Made by a program: the position numbers and the translations under genes
Shown here: positions 1-10,229 of the stretch, one piece after another
How the letters are laid out: every line of letters starts with the position of its first letter
Position numbering within the stretch: the stretch's first letter is position 1
The notes under the pieces: generated by a model
Database searches by the model: none
What the model saw: only the letters and a program-made list of their open reading frames with translations
What the model was told of the DNA's origin: nothing
Assembly (NCBI RefSeq): GCF_009749385.1
Contig: NZ_WBIN01000004.1
Coordinates: forward strand, 62,001 to 126,000
Length of the DNA: 64,000 bases
Direction: 5' to 3'
DNA from: Agromyces allii
GTDB lineage: Bacteria > Actinomycetota > Actinomycetes > Actinomycetales > Microbacteriaceae

Positions 1-20
1 GACAACGCGCCTACCGACGA

Positions 21-491
21 CTACGCGTGCGTGAAGAACGACGCGTCGACGTCGCCTTCGGCCTCACCGGTCTCCCCCGAGACGACCACGTGCGACGGCG
101 AGAGCAGGAAGACCTTGCTCGTGACGCGCTCGATCTTGCCGTGCAGGCCCTGCGACAGGCCGCTGGCGAAGTCGATGAGCCGACGGGCGTCGCCGTCGGA
201 CATCTGGGAGAGATTGATGATGACCGGGACTCCCTCGCGGAAGGACTCGGCGATGACCTGCGCGTCACGGTACTGACGCGGGTGCACGGTGAGGATCTCG
301 TTCATCTCCGCCTGCGGGGTGCTCGGTTGGATGTGGTTCTTGCGGAGCGGCGTGACGGCCGCACCGGTCTTGGGTGCCGGCGCGGCGTGCACGACCGGTG
401 TCGCCGCTGCCGGCGACTCTCGGGGCTCGGCCTCGAACTCCTCGTCGGCGAGGCCGAGGTAGACCATGGTCTTCTTGAGCGGGTTGGACAT
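21..491 (-). CDS. sepF: Cell division protein SepF
   Basis: SepF polymerises and anchors FtsZ to the membrane; it is the main FtsZ anchor in Actinobacteria, which lack FtsA. The 156-residue protein opens [20 protein letters not shown], the usual amphipathic membrane-binding start. A Pro/Ala-rich linker leads to a C-terminal SepF (DUF552) domain with [17 protein letters not shown] and [19 protein letters not shown]. The ATG has a GGAGG Shine-Dalgarno 5 nt upstream. It follows yggS by 33 nt, as in other actinobacterial ftsZ-yggS-sepF operons. Identification is secure. Confidence 0.96.
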   Translation of the reverse strand: MSNPLKKTMVYLGLADEEFEAEPRESPAAATPVVHAAPAPKTGAAVTPLRKNHIQPSTPQAEMNEILTVHPRQYRDAQVIAESFREGVPVIINLSQMSDGDARRLIDFASGLSQGLHGKIERVTSKVFLLSPSHVVVSGETGEAEGDVDASFFTHA

Positions 492-524
492 CGCTGCCTC
501 CGTCTGTGTTCCGTCTCTTCGAGG

Positions 525-1223
525 CTAACCGGCGAACGGCCGATTGCCCGTGATTGCCGTGCCGATCCGCAGGTGTGTCGCACCTTCGGCGACCGCTTCC
601 TCGAGATCGTGGCTCATGCCCATCGACAGGTCCACCGCTGCAGGCGCGATCGGCTGCACGATCCGCTCGGACAGCTCGCGCACCCGGGCGAACGCCGGCC
701 GGGCCGGTTCGTCGAGCGGTGCGACGGCCATGAGGCCGCGCAGCTCGAGTCCGGGCGTCGCGAGCACGTGCTCGACGAGCGCACCGAGTTCGGTCGGCGC
801 GACGCCGCCGCGTCCGGGGTCGTCGGTGAGGTTCACCTGCACGAAGCAGTCGACGGATGCCTCGTCGGACCGGAGCGCGTCGACGAGCGCCGCCCGGTCG
901 ATCGAGTGGATCGCTGTCGCGTAGGCGCGCACCTGGCGCGCCTTCTTGCTCTGCAGCTGCCCGATGAAGTGCCAGCGGAGGTCGAGGTCGGCGAGGTCGC
1001 GGGCCTTGGCCTGCGCCTCCTGATGCCGGTTCTCACCGACATCCGTGACGCCGAGCGATGCGAGGTCACGCACGAGCGACGCCGGGTGGAACTTCGTCAC
1101 GACGATCGTGCGGATGTCGGCCGCGTCGCGGTCGGCGAGGCGGGCGGCCCCGTCGACGCGCTCGGCGACGACCTGGAGTCGCGCTCGCAGGTCGTCGACT
1201 CCTGCGGAGCGCTCCTCGGTCAC
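525..1223 (-). CDS. yggS: YggS-family PLP homeostasis protein
   Basis: This is a 232-residue single-domain PLP-binding protein of the YggS/PLPBP family, thought to buffer pyridoxal phosphate rather than catalyse a dedicated reaction. The PLP lysine lies in [39 protein letters not shown] and [23 protein letters not shown] are family hallmarks. The GTG start overlaps the ftsZ stop by 3 nt within GTGA, so translation is probably coupled to ftsZ. The position between ftsZ and sepF is conserved in Actinobacteria. Confidence 0.93.
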   Translation of the reverse strand: MTEERSAGVDDLRARLQVVAERVDGAARLADRDAADIRTIVVTKFHPASLVRDLASLGVTDVGENRHQEAQAKARDLADLDLRWHFIGQLQSKKARQVRAYATAIHSIDRAALVDALRSDEASVDCFVQVNLTDDPGRGGVAPTELGALVEHVLATPGLELRGLMAVAPLDEPARPAFARVRELSERIVQPIAPAAVDLSMGMSHDLEEAVAEGATHLRIGTAITGNRPFAG

Positions 1224-2431
1224 TTCAGGAAGTCGGGGATGTCGAGGTCGTCGTCGTCGGCGTCGAAGGCCGGGTCGGAGACGATCTGGTCGGCCGTCGA
1301 CGTCTCGGCGCCGCCCCAGTTGGCCGTCTCGACGAGTTCGTCGATGTCGATCTCGCCGATCACGTCGGCCGAGTCGGCTCCGCCCGCGGACGAGCCTCCG
1401 ACGGAGGCGCCGACACCGGCGCCGACCGAGGCCGCGGCGGGCACGAGCTGCTCGCGACGCACCTCGACGGGCTTGGCGTTCGGCTCCCCGCCGTCGAATC
1501 CGGCGGCGATGACGGTGACGCGCACTTCGTCGCCGAGAGTGTCGTCGATGACCGCGCCGAAGATGATGTTCGCCTCGGGGTGCACGGCCTCCTGCACGAG
1601 CCTGGCGGCGTCGTTGATCTCGAAGATGCCGAGGTTCGAGCCGCCCTGGATGGAGAGCAGCACGCCGTGGGCGCCGTCGATCGAGGCTTCGAGCAGCGGG
1701 CTCGCGACGGCGAGCTCGGCCGCCTTGATGGCGCGATCTGCCCCCCTCGAGGAGCCGATGCCCATGAGCGCGGAGCCCGCGCCCTGCATGACCGACTTCA
1801 CGTCGGCGAAGTCGAGGTTGATGAGGCCGGGCGTCGTGATGAGGTCGGTGATGCCCTGCACACCTGCGAGGAGCACCTGGTCGGCCGTGGCGAACGCCTC
1901 GAGCATCGAGATGCCACGATCGCTGATCTCGAGCAGACGGTCGTTCGGCACCACGATGAGGGTGTCGACCTCTTCCTTCAGGCGCGCGACGCCCTGCTCG
2001 GCCTGCGTCTGGCGGCGCTTGCCCTCGAAGCCGAACGGCTTCGTGACGACACCGATGGTGAGTGCGCCGATGGACTTGGCGATGCGGGCGACGACGGGTG
2101 CGCCGCCGGTGCCGGTGCCGCCGCCTTCGCCGGCGGTGACGAAGACCATGTCGGCGCCGGCCAGCGCCTCTTCGATCTCTTCGGCGTGATCTTCGGCTGC
2201 GCGACGGCCGACCTCGGGGTCGGCGCCGGCGCCGAGTCCGCGGGTGAGGTCGCGGCCGACGTCGAGCTTGACGTCGGCGTCGCTCATGAGGAGCGCCTGC
2301 GCATCGGTGTTGATGGCGATGAACTCGACGCCTCTGAGGCCGAGCTCGATCATGCGGTTGACGGCGTTGACGCCGCCGCCGCCGATGCCGACCACCTTGA
2401 TGACGGCGAGGTAGTTCTGGTTAGTCGACAT
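1220..2431 (-). CDS. ftsZ: Cell division GTPase FtsZ
   Basis: FtsZ is the tubulin homologue that forms the Z-ring. The 403-residue protein has [15 protein letters not shown] at 13-27, the tubulin signature [10 protein letters not shown] at 101-110 and the synergy-loop region. A variable linker ends in an acidic/hydrophobic C-terminal peptide (DLDIPDFLK) that binds SepF and FtsW. I chose the ATG at 2431 because [15 protein letters not shown] is the normal actinobacterial N-terminus and GAAGG lies just upstream. A TTG at 2545 would add 38 residues without a ribosome site. A 190-nt gap before it holds its own promoter region. Confidence 0.98.
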   Translation of the reverse strand: MSTNQNYLAVIKVVGIGGGGVNAVNRMIELGLRGVEFIAINTDAQALLMSDADVKLDVGRDLTRGLGAGADPEVGRRAAEDHAEEIEEALAGADMVFVTAGEGGGTGTGGAPVVARIAKSIGALTIGVVTKPFGFEGKRRQTQAEQGVARLKEEVDTLIVVPNDRLLEISDRGISMLEAFATADQVLLAGVQGITDLITTPGLINLDFADVKSVMQGAGSALMGIGSSRGADRAIKAAELAVASPLLEASIDGAHGVLLSIQGGSNLGIFEINDAARLVQEAVHPEANIIFGAVIDDTLGDEVRVTVIAAGFDGGEPNAKPVEVRREQLVPAAASVGAGVGASVGGSSAGGADSADVIGEIDIDELVETANWGGAETSTADQIVSDPAFDADDDDLDIPDFLK

Positions 2432-2456
2432 CTCCGGCCCTTCGTGCGAACTCTGA

Positions 2457-2485
2457 ACTTTGAACCTCAAGTCGAGGGTTAAAGT
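2457..2485 (-). promoter_or_regulatory. 29-bp inverted repeat upstream of ftsZ
   Basis: On the minus strand, ACTTTAACCCTC is followed by 5 nt and GAGGTTCAAAGT, giving 12-bp arms that match at 10 positions. The element ends 25 nt before the ftsZ ATG. Its size and spacing suit a dimeric regulator such as a MerR-family protein, and ftsR is encoded at 35457-36146. The operator role is inferred; the palindrome itself is plain in the sequence. Confidence 0.5.
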
Positions 2486-2621
2486 CTTGCCGAGTATGCA
2501 ATTCCTGTGTTCGAAGGTATGCGGATCGCGCACCTCATGTGGCAAGCACGCGGGCGTGTCGCGAACACCTTCGTCTCGATTGGGGCGCGCGACGAGACGG
2601 GATGCTCGAACGAGCCTCCGG

Positions 2622-3740
2622 TCACATGGTGACCGGACTCATCGGCGCTGAGACATCGTACAGCGACACCGAACCCGGTGGCGCCGCGCGCATGAGGTCG
2701 TCGAGCACGTCGGCCTTGAGGCTCGACTGCTCTGCACTGCCCCAGACGACCTTCGCATCGCCGATCTGCAGCGTCACGTCGTCGGCGGTCTCCGCGGAGG
2801 CGGCCGTGACCTGCGCCCGGATCTCCGCCGGAAGGCTGCGCACGACTCCCGCGACGGCACGGAAGCCGTCACTCGCGACTCCTCCGTCGACCGTGATGAG
2901 CGGCTGCCCCTCCGGCCTGGCCTCCGGCCGATCCATGACCACGCCGGCGGCGTCGACGAGCGCGAGCCCGTCGGCCGTCTCGATGACGCCGACCGGCGTG
3001 CGCTCGACGATGCGGACGACCAGCGTGTCGGGCGGAACGGCCTCGGTCTGGTACGTCTCGATGAGCGGGAACCTCGACATGGCCTTCTGCACGCCGGCCC
3101 GGTCGATGAGCGCGAGCGGGGTGCCGAGCATCGGCGCGAAGGCGGACTCGACCTCTGCCGCCGGCACCCGCGACGCGCCCTCGACGCGCACCACGCGCAA
3201 CGCCATGACGGGCGAGTACGCGCCGATCAGCACGACCGCGACGAGCAGCCCGATCACGCCGAGACCGATGCCCCAGGCGAGCCTGCGCCGCCGCGTGCGG
3301 ACGGTGAAGCGCCGCACCTCGGCGCGCTCGTACCTGCGTCGGTCGCGCGTCGCCCTGGCCAGGGCCCGTCGCGCGGCCCATCCGCTCCGCGGGGGGCTCG
3401 CCCCGTCGACGGCCATGTCCGTGTCGCTCGTCGACCGCGTCGCGACGTCCTCGGCCGATGCCCCGCCCGGCACCGTGCCCGATGAGGCGCGCGGCGCTTC
3501 GGCGGACGCCCGGTCGGCCGGGAGCGGCTCGAACGGCTCGGTGAGCGCGGTCTCGGATGCCGCGGGCGACTGCCTCGAGGCATCCGCCCGCCCTCGGGCA
3601 CCGGCTCCGCGACGCGCGGGGGGTGTCGACGCTTGAGCGGACGCCGGGGCCGCCGCAGGCGACGAGGCGCTGCGCGTCTGCGCACCGGACGCGGCCGGGC
3701 GCGGTTGCGCCGGCCGATCGAACCCCTGCGGCCGCTTCAC
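2622..3740 (-). CDS. ftsQ: Cell division protein FtsQ/DivIB
   Basis: FtsQ is a bitopic divisome protein that links early and late division proteins. The 372-residue product has a long, disordered Pro/Ala/Ser-rich cytoplasmic region of about 170 residues. One membrane segment follows ([20 protein letters not shown]), then a POTRA-like domain ([21 protein letters not shown]) and the FtsQ beta domain. I chose GTG at 3740, reading [10 protein letters not shown], with GAGGA about 10 nt upstream and 13 nt after the murC stop. An upstream ATG at 3812 would run into murC. No ddl gene lies between murC and ftsQ, as is usual in this group. Confidence 0.9.
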   Translation of the reverse strand: MKRPQGFDRPAQPRPAASGAQTRSASSPAAAPASAQASTPPARRGAGARGRADASRQSPAASETALTEPFEPLPADRASAEAPRASSGTVPGGASAEDVATRSTSDTDMAVDGASPPRSGWAARRALARATRDRRRYERAEVRRFTVRTRRRRLAWGIGLGVIGLLVAVVLIGAYSPVMALRVVRVEGASRVPAAEVESAFAPMLGTPLALIDRAGVQKAMSRFPLIETYQTEAVPPDTLVVRIVERTPVGVIETADGLALVDAAGVVMDRPEARPEGQPLITVDGGVASDGFRAVAGVVRSLPAEIRAQVTAASAETADDVTLQIGDAKVVWGSAEQSSLKADVLDDLMRAAPPGSVSLYDVSAPMSPVTM

Positions 3741-3753
3741 GCGGCGGGCGTCC

Positions 3754-5157
3754 TCACCCGAGCTCGCGTTCGAGCGATCCGAGCAGTTGCGGCACGATGC
3801 GGTACACGTCACCGCAGCCGAGCGTGATGACGAAGTCGCCGGAACGGGCGATCTGCGCCGTGTGGTCGGCGGCGGCCTGCCAGTCGGCGATGAACGCGAC
3901 GTGCTCGGGGTGCGCGAACCGCTCGCTCACGAGCGCGCCCGTGACGCCGGGCACGGGGTCTTCGCGCGCGCCGTAGACGTCGAGCACGACGGTCTCGTCG
4001 GCGTACTGCTCGAGCACCTCGGCGAACTCCTTCGCGAAGGCCTGTGTGCGGCTGTAGGTGTGCGGCTGGTGCACGGCGATGATGCGGCCGGAGCCGACGA
4101 CGGTGCGGGCCGCGGCGAGGGCTGCAGCAACCTCGGTCGGGTGATGCGCGTAGTCGTCGTACACGCTGACGCCGCCCACCTCGCCGTGCAGCTCGAACCG
4201 GCGGCCGGTGCCCGCGAACTTCGCGATGCCGGCGAGGGCGGCCGCGGGGTCGAACCCGAGCCCGGTGAGCACGGCGAACGCGCCGGCCGCGTTGATCGCG
4301 TTGTGGTGTCCGGGGATCGCGAGGCGCGCACGGTACGTCGCACCCTCGTAGTCGACCGCGAACGCGACGGGACCGTCGGTCACGACCGAGTGCACGCGCA
4401 CGGTCGCGTCGGCGGCCTCGCCGAACGTGACGATGCGCTCATGCGAGAGCCGCTCGCGAACGCGCGTGGCACCCGCGTCGTCGCTCGAGATGACGACGAG
4501 CTCGCGGGCGCGGTCGGCGAACTCGACGAACGCCTGCTCGAACGCCTCGCGCGAGCCGTAGTGGTCGAGGTGGTCGGGGTCGACGTTCGTGATGAGCGCG
4601 ACCGCCGTGTCGTAGAGCAGGAACGACCCGTCCGACTCGTCGGCCTCGACGACGAAGAGCTCGCCCTCGCCCGAAGCCGCACTCAGTCCGAGGTCGGCGA
4701 GCACACCGCCGTTCACGAAGCTCGGGTCGGCGTCGAGTGCGAGCAGTCCGGTGACGATCATGCCCGTCGAGGTGGTCTTGCCGTGCGCGCCGGCGACCGA
4801 CACGAGTCGCTGGCCCGCGATGAGCGCGGCGAGGGCCTGCGAGCGGTGCAGCACGGGCAGCCCTCTCGAGAGCGCCAGCTGGTACTCGGGGTTGTCCTGC
4901 CAGAGCGCGCCCGTCACCACGACCGTGTCGACGTCGTCGCCCAGGTTCGCCGCATCGTGGCCGATCGCGATCTCGGCGCCGAGCTCGCGGAGTGCGCCGA
5001 TGTTCGCCGAGTCGCGCACGTCGGAGCCCGTGACGCGGTGTCCGGCGCCGAGGAACAGGCGCGCGATGCCGCTCATGCCCGAGCCGCCGATGCCGACGAA
5101 GTGCACGGCGCCCAGGTCGGACGGGATCGGGGTGGAGAGATCGGGCTTGATGGTCAC
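3754..5157 (-). CDS. murC: UDP-N-acetylmuramate--L-alanine ligase
   Basis: MurC adds L-alanine to UDP-MurNAc, the first amino-acid addition in peptidoglycan synthesis. The 467-residue protein has the N-terminal Rossmann motif [14 protein letters not shown] (19-32) and the ATP loop [10 protein letters not shown] (121-130). The central region contains [12 protein letters not shown], and the ligase C-terminal domain contains [11 protein letters not shown]. Length and motif order are typical. It is separated from murG upstream by a 105-nt gap that carries a perfect palindrome. Confidence 0.97.
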   Translation of the reverse strand: MTIKPDLSTPIPSDLGAVHFVGIGGSGMSGIARLFLGAGHRVTGSDVRDSANIGALRELGAEIAIGHDAANLGDDVDTVVVTGALWQDNPEYQLALSRGLPVLHRSQALAALIAGQRLVSVAGAHGKTTSTGMIVTGLLALDADPSFVNGGVLADLGLSAASGEGELFVVEADESDGSFLLYDTAVALITNVDPDHLDHYGSREAFEQAFVEFADRARELVVISSDDAGATRVRERLSHERIVTFGEAADATVRVHSVVTDGPVAFAVDYEGATYRARLAIPGHHNAINAAGAFAVLTGLGFDPAAALAGIAKFAGTGRRFELHGEVGGVSVYDDYAHHPTEVAAALAAARTVVGSGRIIAVHQPHTYSRTQAFAKEFAEVLEQYADETVVLDVYGAREDPVPGVTGALVSERFAHPEHVAFIADWQAAADHTAQIARSGDFVITLGCGDVYRIVPQLLGSLERELG

Positions 5158-5228
5158 GGCATTGCTTTCTCTGGGCTCTGGGCGGTGCTGCGCGGGCCGG
5201 CGTCGACGGGCTGCGGCCGAAGGTTCGG

Positions 5229-5256
5229 GGTGACGGATGCCGCGGCATCCGTCACC
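5229..5256. repeat. 28-bp perfect palindrome in the murG-murC gap
   Basis: The half-site GGTGACGGATGCCG is followed directly by its exact reverse complement. It contains two head-to-head copies of the decamer GGATGCCGCG, which recurs throughout the window. It sits between the murG stop and the murC start and could form a cruciform or an mRNA hairpin. It has no T-tract on the minus strand, so I do not call it a classical terminator. Confidence 0.75.
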
Positions 5257-5262
5257 TCCACG

Positions 5263-6363
5263 TTACGCGTCTGCGGCGGTGCCGTCGGCATCCGCGCCGA
5301 GGGCGGCGTCGACGAGGTCGAGCATGCGGTCGGTGCCGTCGCGTCGGCCGACGGATGCCGCGGCGACCGCCATGCGGGCGATGCGCGCCTCGTCGGCGAG
5401 CAGCGGCAGGAGCGTCTCGCCGACCCACTCGGGCGTGAAGTCGGCGTCGTCGACGAGGATCGCCCCGCCTGCAGCGACCACGTCGGCCGCGTTGAAGCGC
5501 TGCTCGCCGTTGCCGACGGGGTACGGCACGAGCACCGAGGGGATGCCGAGCGCGGCGAGTTCGCTGACGGTGGCCGCCCCGGCGCGCGAGACGGCGAAGT
5601 CGGCGACCGAGAGCGCGAGGTCCATGCGGTCGGCGTACTCGAGCATGCGGTAGTCGGCGAGGCCGGGATCGGTGACCTCGGACTTCGCGCCCGTGATGTG
5701 CAGCACCTGCCAGCCGGCCGCGGTGAGCGCACCGGCCGATTCGGTCATGGTGCGGTTGATGCGCCGGGCTCCCAGCGATCCGCCGGTCGCGAGCAGCACG
5801 GGCCGAGCTGGATCGAGTCCGTAGAACTCGGCGGCGGACGCTCGCAGCGCCGCCCGGTCGAGCAGCTCGATCTCGCGGCGGAGGGGCATGCCGACGACCT
5901 CGGCGTGACGGAGCGGCGTGCCGCTGAACACGACGCCGACCGTCTCGGCCCAGCGGGCGCCGAGGCGGTTCGCGAGTCCGGGCCTGGCGTTGGCCTCGTG
6001 GATCGCGACGGGCACGTCGAGCCGACGCGCCGCGAGGTACGCGGGCGTCGAGACGTACCCGCCGAACCCGACGACGACGTCGACCCCGCGCTCGGCGATG
6101 ATCGTGCGCACGTCGGCGACGGAGTCGCGGAACCGCTTCGGGAACCGCAGCGCGGCGCCGTTCGGGCGACGCGGGAACGGCACCTTCGCGATCGTCAGCA
6201 GCTCGTACCCGCGCGCGGGCACGAGCCGCGCCTCGAGGCCCTCTGCCGTGCCGAGCACGAGCACCTCGGCCGAAGGGTCGCGTTCCTTCAGGCGATCGGC
6301 GACCGCGAGCAGGGGGTTCACGTGGCCGGCGGTGCCACCGCCGGCCAGGAGGTAGACGGTCAT
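5263..6363 (-). CDS. murG: MurG glycosyltransferase (lipid II synthesis)
   Basis: MurG transfers GlcNAc from UDP-GlcNAc to lipid I on the inner face of the membrane, giving lipid II. The 366-residue protein begins MTVYLLAGGGTAGHVNPLLA with the GGGTAGH loop at 8-14. It also has HEANARPGLANRLGA and the donor-site region SRAGAATVSELAALGIPSVLVP. The ATG is fixed by a 4-nt ATGA overlap with the ftsW stop. The C-terminus contains AAASVGRRDGTD, encoded through one of the recurrent GGATGCC motifs. Confidence 0.96.
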   Translation of the reverse strand: MTVYLLAGGGTAGHVNPLLAVADRLKERDPSAEVLVLGTAEGLEARLVPARGYELLTIAKVPFPRRPNGAALRFPKRFRDSVADVRTIIAERGVDVVVGFGGYVSTPAYLAARRLDVPVAIHEANARPGLANRLGARWAETVGVVFSGTPLRHAEVVGMPLRREIELLDRAALRASAAEFYGLDPARPVLLATGGSLGARRINRTMTESAGALTAAGWQVLHITGAKSEVTDPGLADYRMLEYADRMDLALSVADFAVSRAGAATVSELAALGIPSVLVPYPVGNGEQRFNAADVVAAGGAILVDDADFTPEWVGETLLPLLADEARIARMAVAAASVGRRDGTDRMLDLVDAALGADADGTAADA

Positions 6364-7637
6364 CGCGTGCGCCCCGCAGGAGTGCGGACGGCGGAGCGTG
6401 CGGAGGCCCGCGCCGCGAGGCGCGCCGCAGCCCGCGCGGAGGCGGCCGGGTCGCGGGCGACCGAGAGCACGACACCGATCGCGAACAGGGTCGTCACGAG
6501 CGCGGTACCGCCCGCGGAGACGAGGGGAAGGGGGACGCCGAGAACGGGGAAGACACCAAGCACGACACCGATGTTGACACACGCCTGACCGATGACCCAC
6601 ACCATGACGGCCGCGGTGACCGTCTTCGCGAACGGCGTCTGGGCCGAACGCAGCACGCGTGCGAACGCGACCGCGAGCAGCACGAACAGCGCGATCACGA
6701 CGACGGCCCCGATCAGGCCCAGTTCCTCGCCGATGATGGCGAAGATGAAGTCGTTGTCGGCGGCCGGCAGCCACGACCACTTCGCGGTCGAGTTGCCGAG
6801 GCCGACGCCGAAGATCCCGCCGTTCGCGAGCGCGAACCGGCCGTGCTGGATCTGCCAGCAGTCGTCGCCCGACCCCTGTTCGCAGTTCTCCTGCAGGAAT
6901 GCGCTGATGCGGCGCATTCGGTTGTCGCTCGAGACCGCGACGATCACGAACAGTGCGGCGCTCAGGAGCACGGGCGGCAGCAGCAGCCGGAACCGCACCC
7001 CGATGAGGAACAGCGTGCCGAGCAGCATCGCGCCCATGATCATCACGGTGCCGAGGTCGCCGCCGAGGAGCACGAGGCCGATCGCCCCGCCGCCCACGAG
7101 GAGGATCGGCATGACGCCCTTGCCGAAGTCGCCGAGGTGGGCCTGCTTCTTCGTGACGATGAGGCCGAGCCAGATGACGAGCGCGACCTTGATGATCTCC
7201 GACGGCTGGAACTGCACCGGGCCGAGCGCGAGCCAGTTCGTGTTGCCGCCGACCTCGATGCCGAGGGGCGTGGCGACCACGAGCAGCTGCAGCACGCACG
7301 CGGTGATCAGCAGCGGCCACGCGATGCGCAGCCAGAAGCGTTCGGGCATGCGGCTCGCGATGAGCATGAGCGGCAGGCCGATGCCGGCGAACATGCCCTG
7401 GCGGAGCGCCTGCACGAAGAATCCGCCGTCTTCGAGCCGTGATTCGACGGTCGACGACGAGAGCACCATGACGAGCCCGAAGAGCACGAGGAACACGACC
7501 GTGCTGAGCAGCAGCACGTAGTCCTTCGACTCGACGCGGAACACGCGCCCGAGACGGATCCGGGCGGCGACTCCCCCGCGGTCAGGCTCGGGCGTCGGGT
7601 TCGTTCGAGGCGGGGTCGTGCGGGGCGGAGTCGCCAT
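6360..7637 (-). CDS. ftsW: SEDS glycosyltransferase FtsW
   Basis: FtsW polymerises septal lipid II together with FtsI. The 425-residue multi-pass protein has a Pro/Thr-rich N-terminal tail, then membrane segments beginning YVLLLSTVVFLVLFGLVMVL. SEDS features include NTNWLALGPVQFQPSEIIK, EELGLIGAVVVIALF and a C-terminal SAGGTALVTTLFAIG. The ATG at 7637 has a strong GGAAGGTGAGG Shine-Dalgarno. It lies inside the end of murD, giving a 56-nt overlap. No in-frame start nearer the first membrane segment is better. Confidence 0.92.
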   Translation of the reverse strand: MATPPRTTPPRTNPTPEPDRGGVAARIRLGRVFRVESKDYVLLLSTVVFLVLFGLVMVLSSSTVESRLEDGGFFVQALRQGMFAGIGLPLMLIASRMPERFWLRIAWPLLITACVLQLLVVATPLGIEVGGNTNWLALGPVQFQPSEIIKVALVIWLGLIVTKKQAHLGDFGKGVMPILLVGGGAIGLVLLGGDLGTVMIMGAMLLGTLFLIGVRFRLLLPPVLLSAALFVIVAVSSDNRMRRISAFLQENCEQGSGDDCWQIQHGRFALANGGIFGVGLGNSTAKWSWLPAADNDFIFAIIGEELGLIGAVVVIALFVLLAVAFARVLRSAQTPFAKTVTAAVMVWVIGQACVNIGVVLGVFPVLGVPLPLVSAGGTALVTTLFAIGVVLSVARDPAASARAAARLAARASARSAVRTPAGRTR

Positions 7638-9135
7638 CCGCCTCACCTTCCAATCGTGCTCGTACCGCGTGCTGGAACCGACGGCCCCGATCGGCGTAGT
7701 CGGCGAACTGGTCCATCGAGGCGGCGGCCGGTGCCAGGAGCACGGTGTCCCCGTCTTCGGCGATCGACTCCGCGAAGGCGACGGCGCGCGCCATGACCGT
7801 TCCAGTGTCATCGGCGTCGACCTCGAACACCGGCACGTCGCTCGCGTGTCGGGCGAACGCGTCGACGAGCGCCGACCGATCGACGCCGATCACGACCGCG
7901 GCGCGCAGCCGGCCGACGTGCGCCGCGACGAGGCCGTCGACGTCGACGCCCTTGAGCAGCCCGCCCACGATCCACACGACACGGGGGTACGCCCTGAGCG
8001 ATGCCTCGGCCGCGTGCGGGTTCGTGGCCTTCGAGTCGTCGACCCAGCGGATGCCGCCGGAGACCGCGACCGTCTGGATGCGGTGCGCGTCGAGGCTGAA
8101 CTCGCCGAGCGCGTCGTGGATCACGCCGACGGGCACGCCCGCTGCGCGAACGAGCGCCGATGCGGCGAGGATGTTGGCCACGATGTGCGGCGCACCGAGT
8201 CCGCGCGGCTCGAGCTCGTCGACCGTGATGATCTCGAGCGCCGACGAATGCCGGTCGTCGAGGAACGCCCGGTCGCAGAGGATGCCCTCGACGACGCCGA
8301 AGTCGCTCGGACCCGGGGTGTCGAGACCGAATCCGATCGCGCGGGCGCCGTCTTCGACATCCGCCTCCTCGACCATGCGTCGGGTCGCCTCGTCGGCGCG
8401 GTTGTACACGCACGCGATGCGCGTGTTGGCGTACACCTTCGCCTTCGCGGCGCGGTACGCGTCGGCCGAGCCGTGCCAGTCGAGGTGGTCGTCGGCGACG
8501 TTCAGGCACACGCTCGCGAGCGGATGCAGCGCACCGGCGCCCTCGATCGGCAGCGCGTGCAGCTGGTAGCTCGAGAGCTCGACGACGAGCACGTCGAAGC
8601 CGCCCGGATCGCGCACCGCATCGAGCACGGGCACGCCGATGTTGCCGCACGGCGCGGCCCGCAGGCCGTTCGCCGCGAGGAGCGTCGCCGCGAGCTGCGT
8701 CGTCGTGGTCTTGCCGTTCGTGCCGGTGACGAGGATCCAGTCGGCCGCGTTCACCTTGTCGCGCACGCGCCAGGCGAGCTCGATGTCGCCCCAGACCGGC
8801 ACGCCGGCCGACCCCGCCCACTCGAGCAGCGCGTTGTCGGGGTGGAACCCGGGCGACGCGACCACGAGTTCGGGTGCGAACGCCGCGACCTCGTCGGGCA
8901 CGGCATCGAGCGGATGCCGCAGCACCCGCACGCCGATGACGTCGAGGATGCGCGCACGGTCGTCGTCGACGCTCGTCGCGGCGAGCAGCACCTCGGCGCC
9001 GAGCTCGGAGAGCGTGTCTGCGACCGCGAACCCGGTGACCCCGGCGCCGAGCACGAGCACCCGGAGGCCGCTCCAGTCGGCGTGCCAGCTCGTCAGCGAG
9101 TCGAGACGGCCGCCCGCGGCATCCGCCTCGCTCAT
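7582..9135 (-). CDS. murD: UDP-N-acetylmuramoyl-L-alanine--D-glutamate ligase
   Basis: MurD adds D-glutamate to UDP-MurNAc-L-Ala. The 517-residue protein has an N-terminal uracil-binding Rossmann motif ([16 protein letters not shown], 25-40), the P-loop [11 protein letters not shown] (135-145), [14 protein letters not shown] and the C-terminal [16 protein letters not shown]. The ATG overlaps the mraY stop by 4 nt. The last roughly 20 codons encode a charged tail and overlap the ftsW start in another frame. It is somewhat longer than typical MurD because of this tail and small insertions. Confidence 0.96.
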   Translation of the reverse strand: MSEADAAGGRLDSLTSWHADWSGLRVLVLGAGVTGFAVADTLSELGAEVLLAATSVDDDRARILDVIGVRVLRHPLDAVPDEVAAFAPELVVASPGFHPDNALLEWAGSAGVPVWGDIELAWRVRDKVNAADWILVTGTNGKTTTTQLAATLLAANGLRAAPCGNIGVPVLDAVRDPGGFDVLVVELSSYQLHALPIEGAGALHPLASVCLNVADDHLDWHGSADAYRAAKAKVYANTRIACVYNRADEATRRMVEEADVEDGARAIGFGLDTPGPSDFGVVEGILCDRAFLDDRHSSALEIITVDELEPRGLGAPHIVANILAASALVRAAGVPVGVIHDALGEFSLDAHRIQTVAVSGGIRWVDDSKATNPHAAEASLRAYPRVVWIVGGLLKGVDVDGLVAAHVGRLRAAVVIGVDRSALVDAFARHASDVPVFEVDADDTGTVMARAVAFAESIAEDGDTVLLAPAAASMDQFADYADRGRRFQHAVRARLEGEADGDSAPHDPASNEPDARA

Positions 9136-10229
9136 CGCTGGAGCCACTCGAAGTAGAATGCGCCGACGCCCGCGGCGACGAACATGCCCGCGATCAGCCA
9201 GAAGCGCACGACGATCGTGACCTCGGCCCAGCCCTTCAACTCGAAGTGGTGGTGGATCGGGCTCATCAGGAAGATGCGTTTGCCGCCGGTGAGCTTGAAG
9301 TACGCGCGCTGCACGATCACCGAGCCGGTCTCGATGACGAAGATGCCGCCGATGAGCACGAGCAGGAGTTCGGTCTGGCTCACGATCGCGAGCGCCGCGA
9401 GCGCCCCGCCGAGGGCGAGGGAGCCGGTGTCGCCCATGTAGATCTTCGCCGGGTTGGTGTTCCACCAGAGGAAGCCGATGAGGCCGCCCACGATCGCCGA
9501 GGCGACGATCGCGATGTCGAGGGGGTCTCGCACGTCGTACGCCCGGTACGCGTCGGCCTGGTTGAGGTTCGCGCTGAAGATCGACTGGTTGAACTGCCAG
9601 AAGCCGATGATGATGAACGAGCCGATCGCGAGCACCGATGCGCCGCCGGCGAGGCCGTCGAGCCCGTCGGTCACGTTGACGCCGTTGGAGGCCGCGGCGG
9701 TGATCAGGCAGATCCAGATCACGTAGATGATCGTGCCGAGGATCGTGCCGAAGACCATGAAGTCGAGCGGCAGGTCGCGGATGAACGAGATGCTCGTGCT
9801 GGCCGGTGTGACGCCCTCCGCGTTCGGGAAGTTGATCGCGAGCAGGGCGAACGCGGCCGCGACCGCGGTCTGCCCCGCGACCTTCGCCCATCCGCCGAGC
9901 CCGAGGCTCTGCTTCTTGCGCGTCTTCAGGAAGTCGTCGAGGAACCCGACGAGCCCGAGGCCCACCATCATGAACAGCACGAGGAGGCCCGTCGCCGTCG
10001 GTCGCTCGTTGCTCAGCAGCAGCGTCGCGACGAAGTAGCCGAAGACGGTGCCGAGGATGAAGACGATGCCGCCCATCGTGGGCGTGCCGCGCTTGACGTG
10101 ATGGCTCTGCGGGCCGTCGTCGCGGATGAACTGGCCCCACCCGAGCTTCACGAAGAGCCTGATGAACAGGGGGGTCAGAAACAGCGTGAAGGCGAGCGAC
10201 AACGCGCCGGCGCTCAGAAGTGCTCTCAC
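9132..10229 (-). CDS. mraY: Phospho-MurNAc-pentapeptide transferase
   Basis: MraY transfers phospho-MurNAc-pentapeptide to undecaprenyl phosphate, giving lipid I. The 365-residue integral membrane protein has [20 protein letters not shown] near the N-terminus, the signature [12 protein letters not shown], the metal-site region [12 protein letters not shown] and [12 protein letters not shown] chose GTG at 10229 because it forms a GTGA overlap with the murF stop and has GGGAG about 10 nt upstream. The ATG at 10238 sits directly on that GGGAGA, too close for initiation. Confidence 0.95.
   Translation of the reverse strand: MRALLSAGALSLAFTLFLTPLFIRLFVKLGWGQFIRDDGPQSHHVKRGTPTMGGIVFILGTVFGYFVATLLLSNERPTATGLLVLFMMVGLGLVGFLDDFLKTRKKQSLGLGGWAKVAGQTAVAAAFALLAINFPNAEGVTPASTSISFIRDLPLDFMVFGTILGTIIYVIWICLITAAASNGVNVTDGLDGLAGGASVLAIGSFIIIGFWQFNQSIFSANLNQADAYRAYDVRDPLDIAIVASAIVGGLIGFLWWNTNPAKIYMGDTGSLALGGALAALAIVSQTELLLVLIGGIFVIETGSVIVQRAYFKLTGGKRIFLMSPIHHHFELKGWAEVTIVVRFWLIAGMFVAAGVGAFYFEWLQR

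Noticed and set aside
27..6588. Very long plus-strand open frames opposite sepF-ftsZ and opposite murC-murG (720 and 933 codons).
   Set aside because: They are antisense to genes with clear motifs, are rich in Arg/Val/Asp as expected for shadows of GC-rich codons, and show no recognisable domain or ribosome site.
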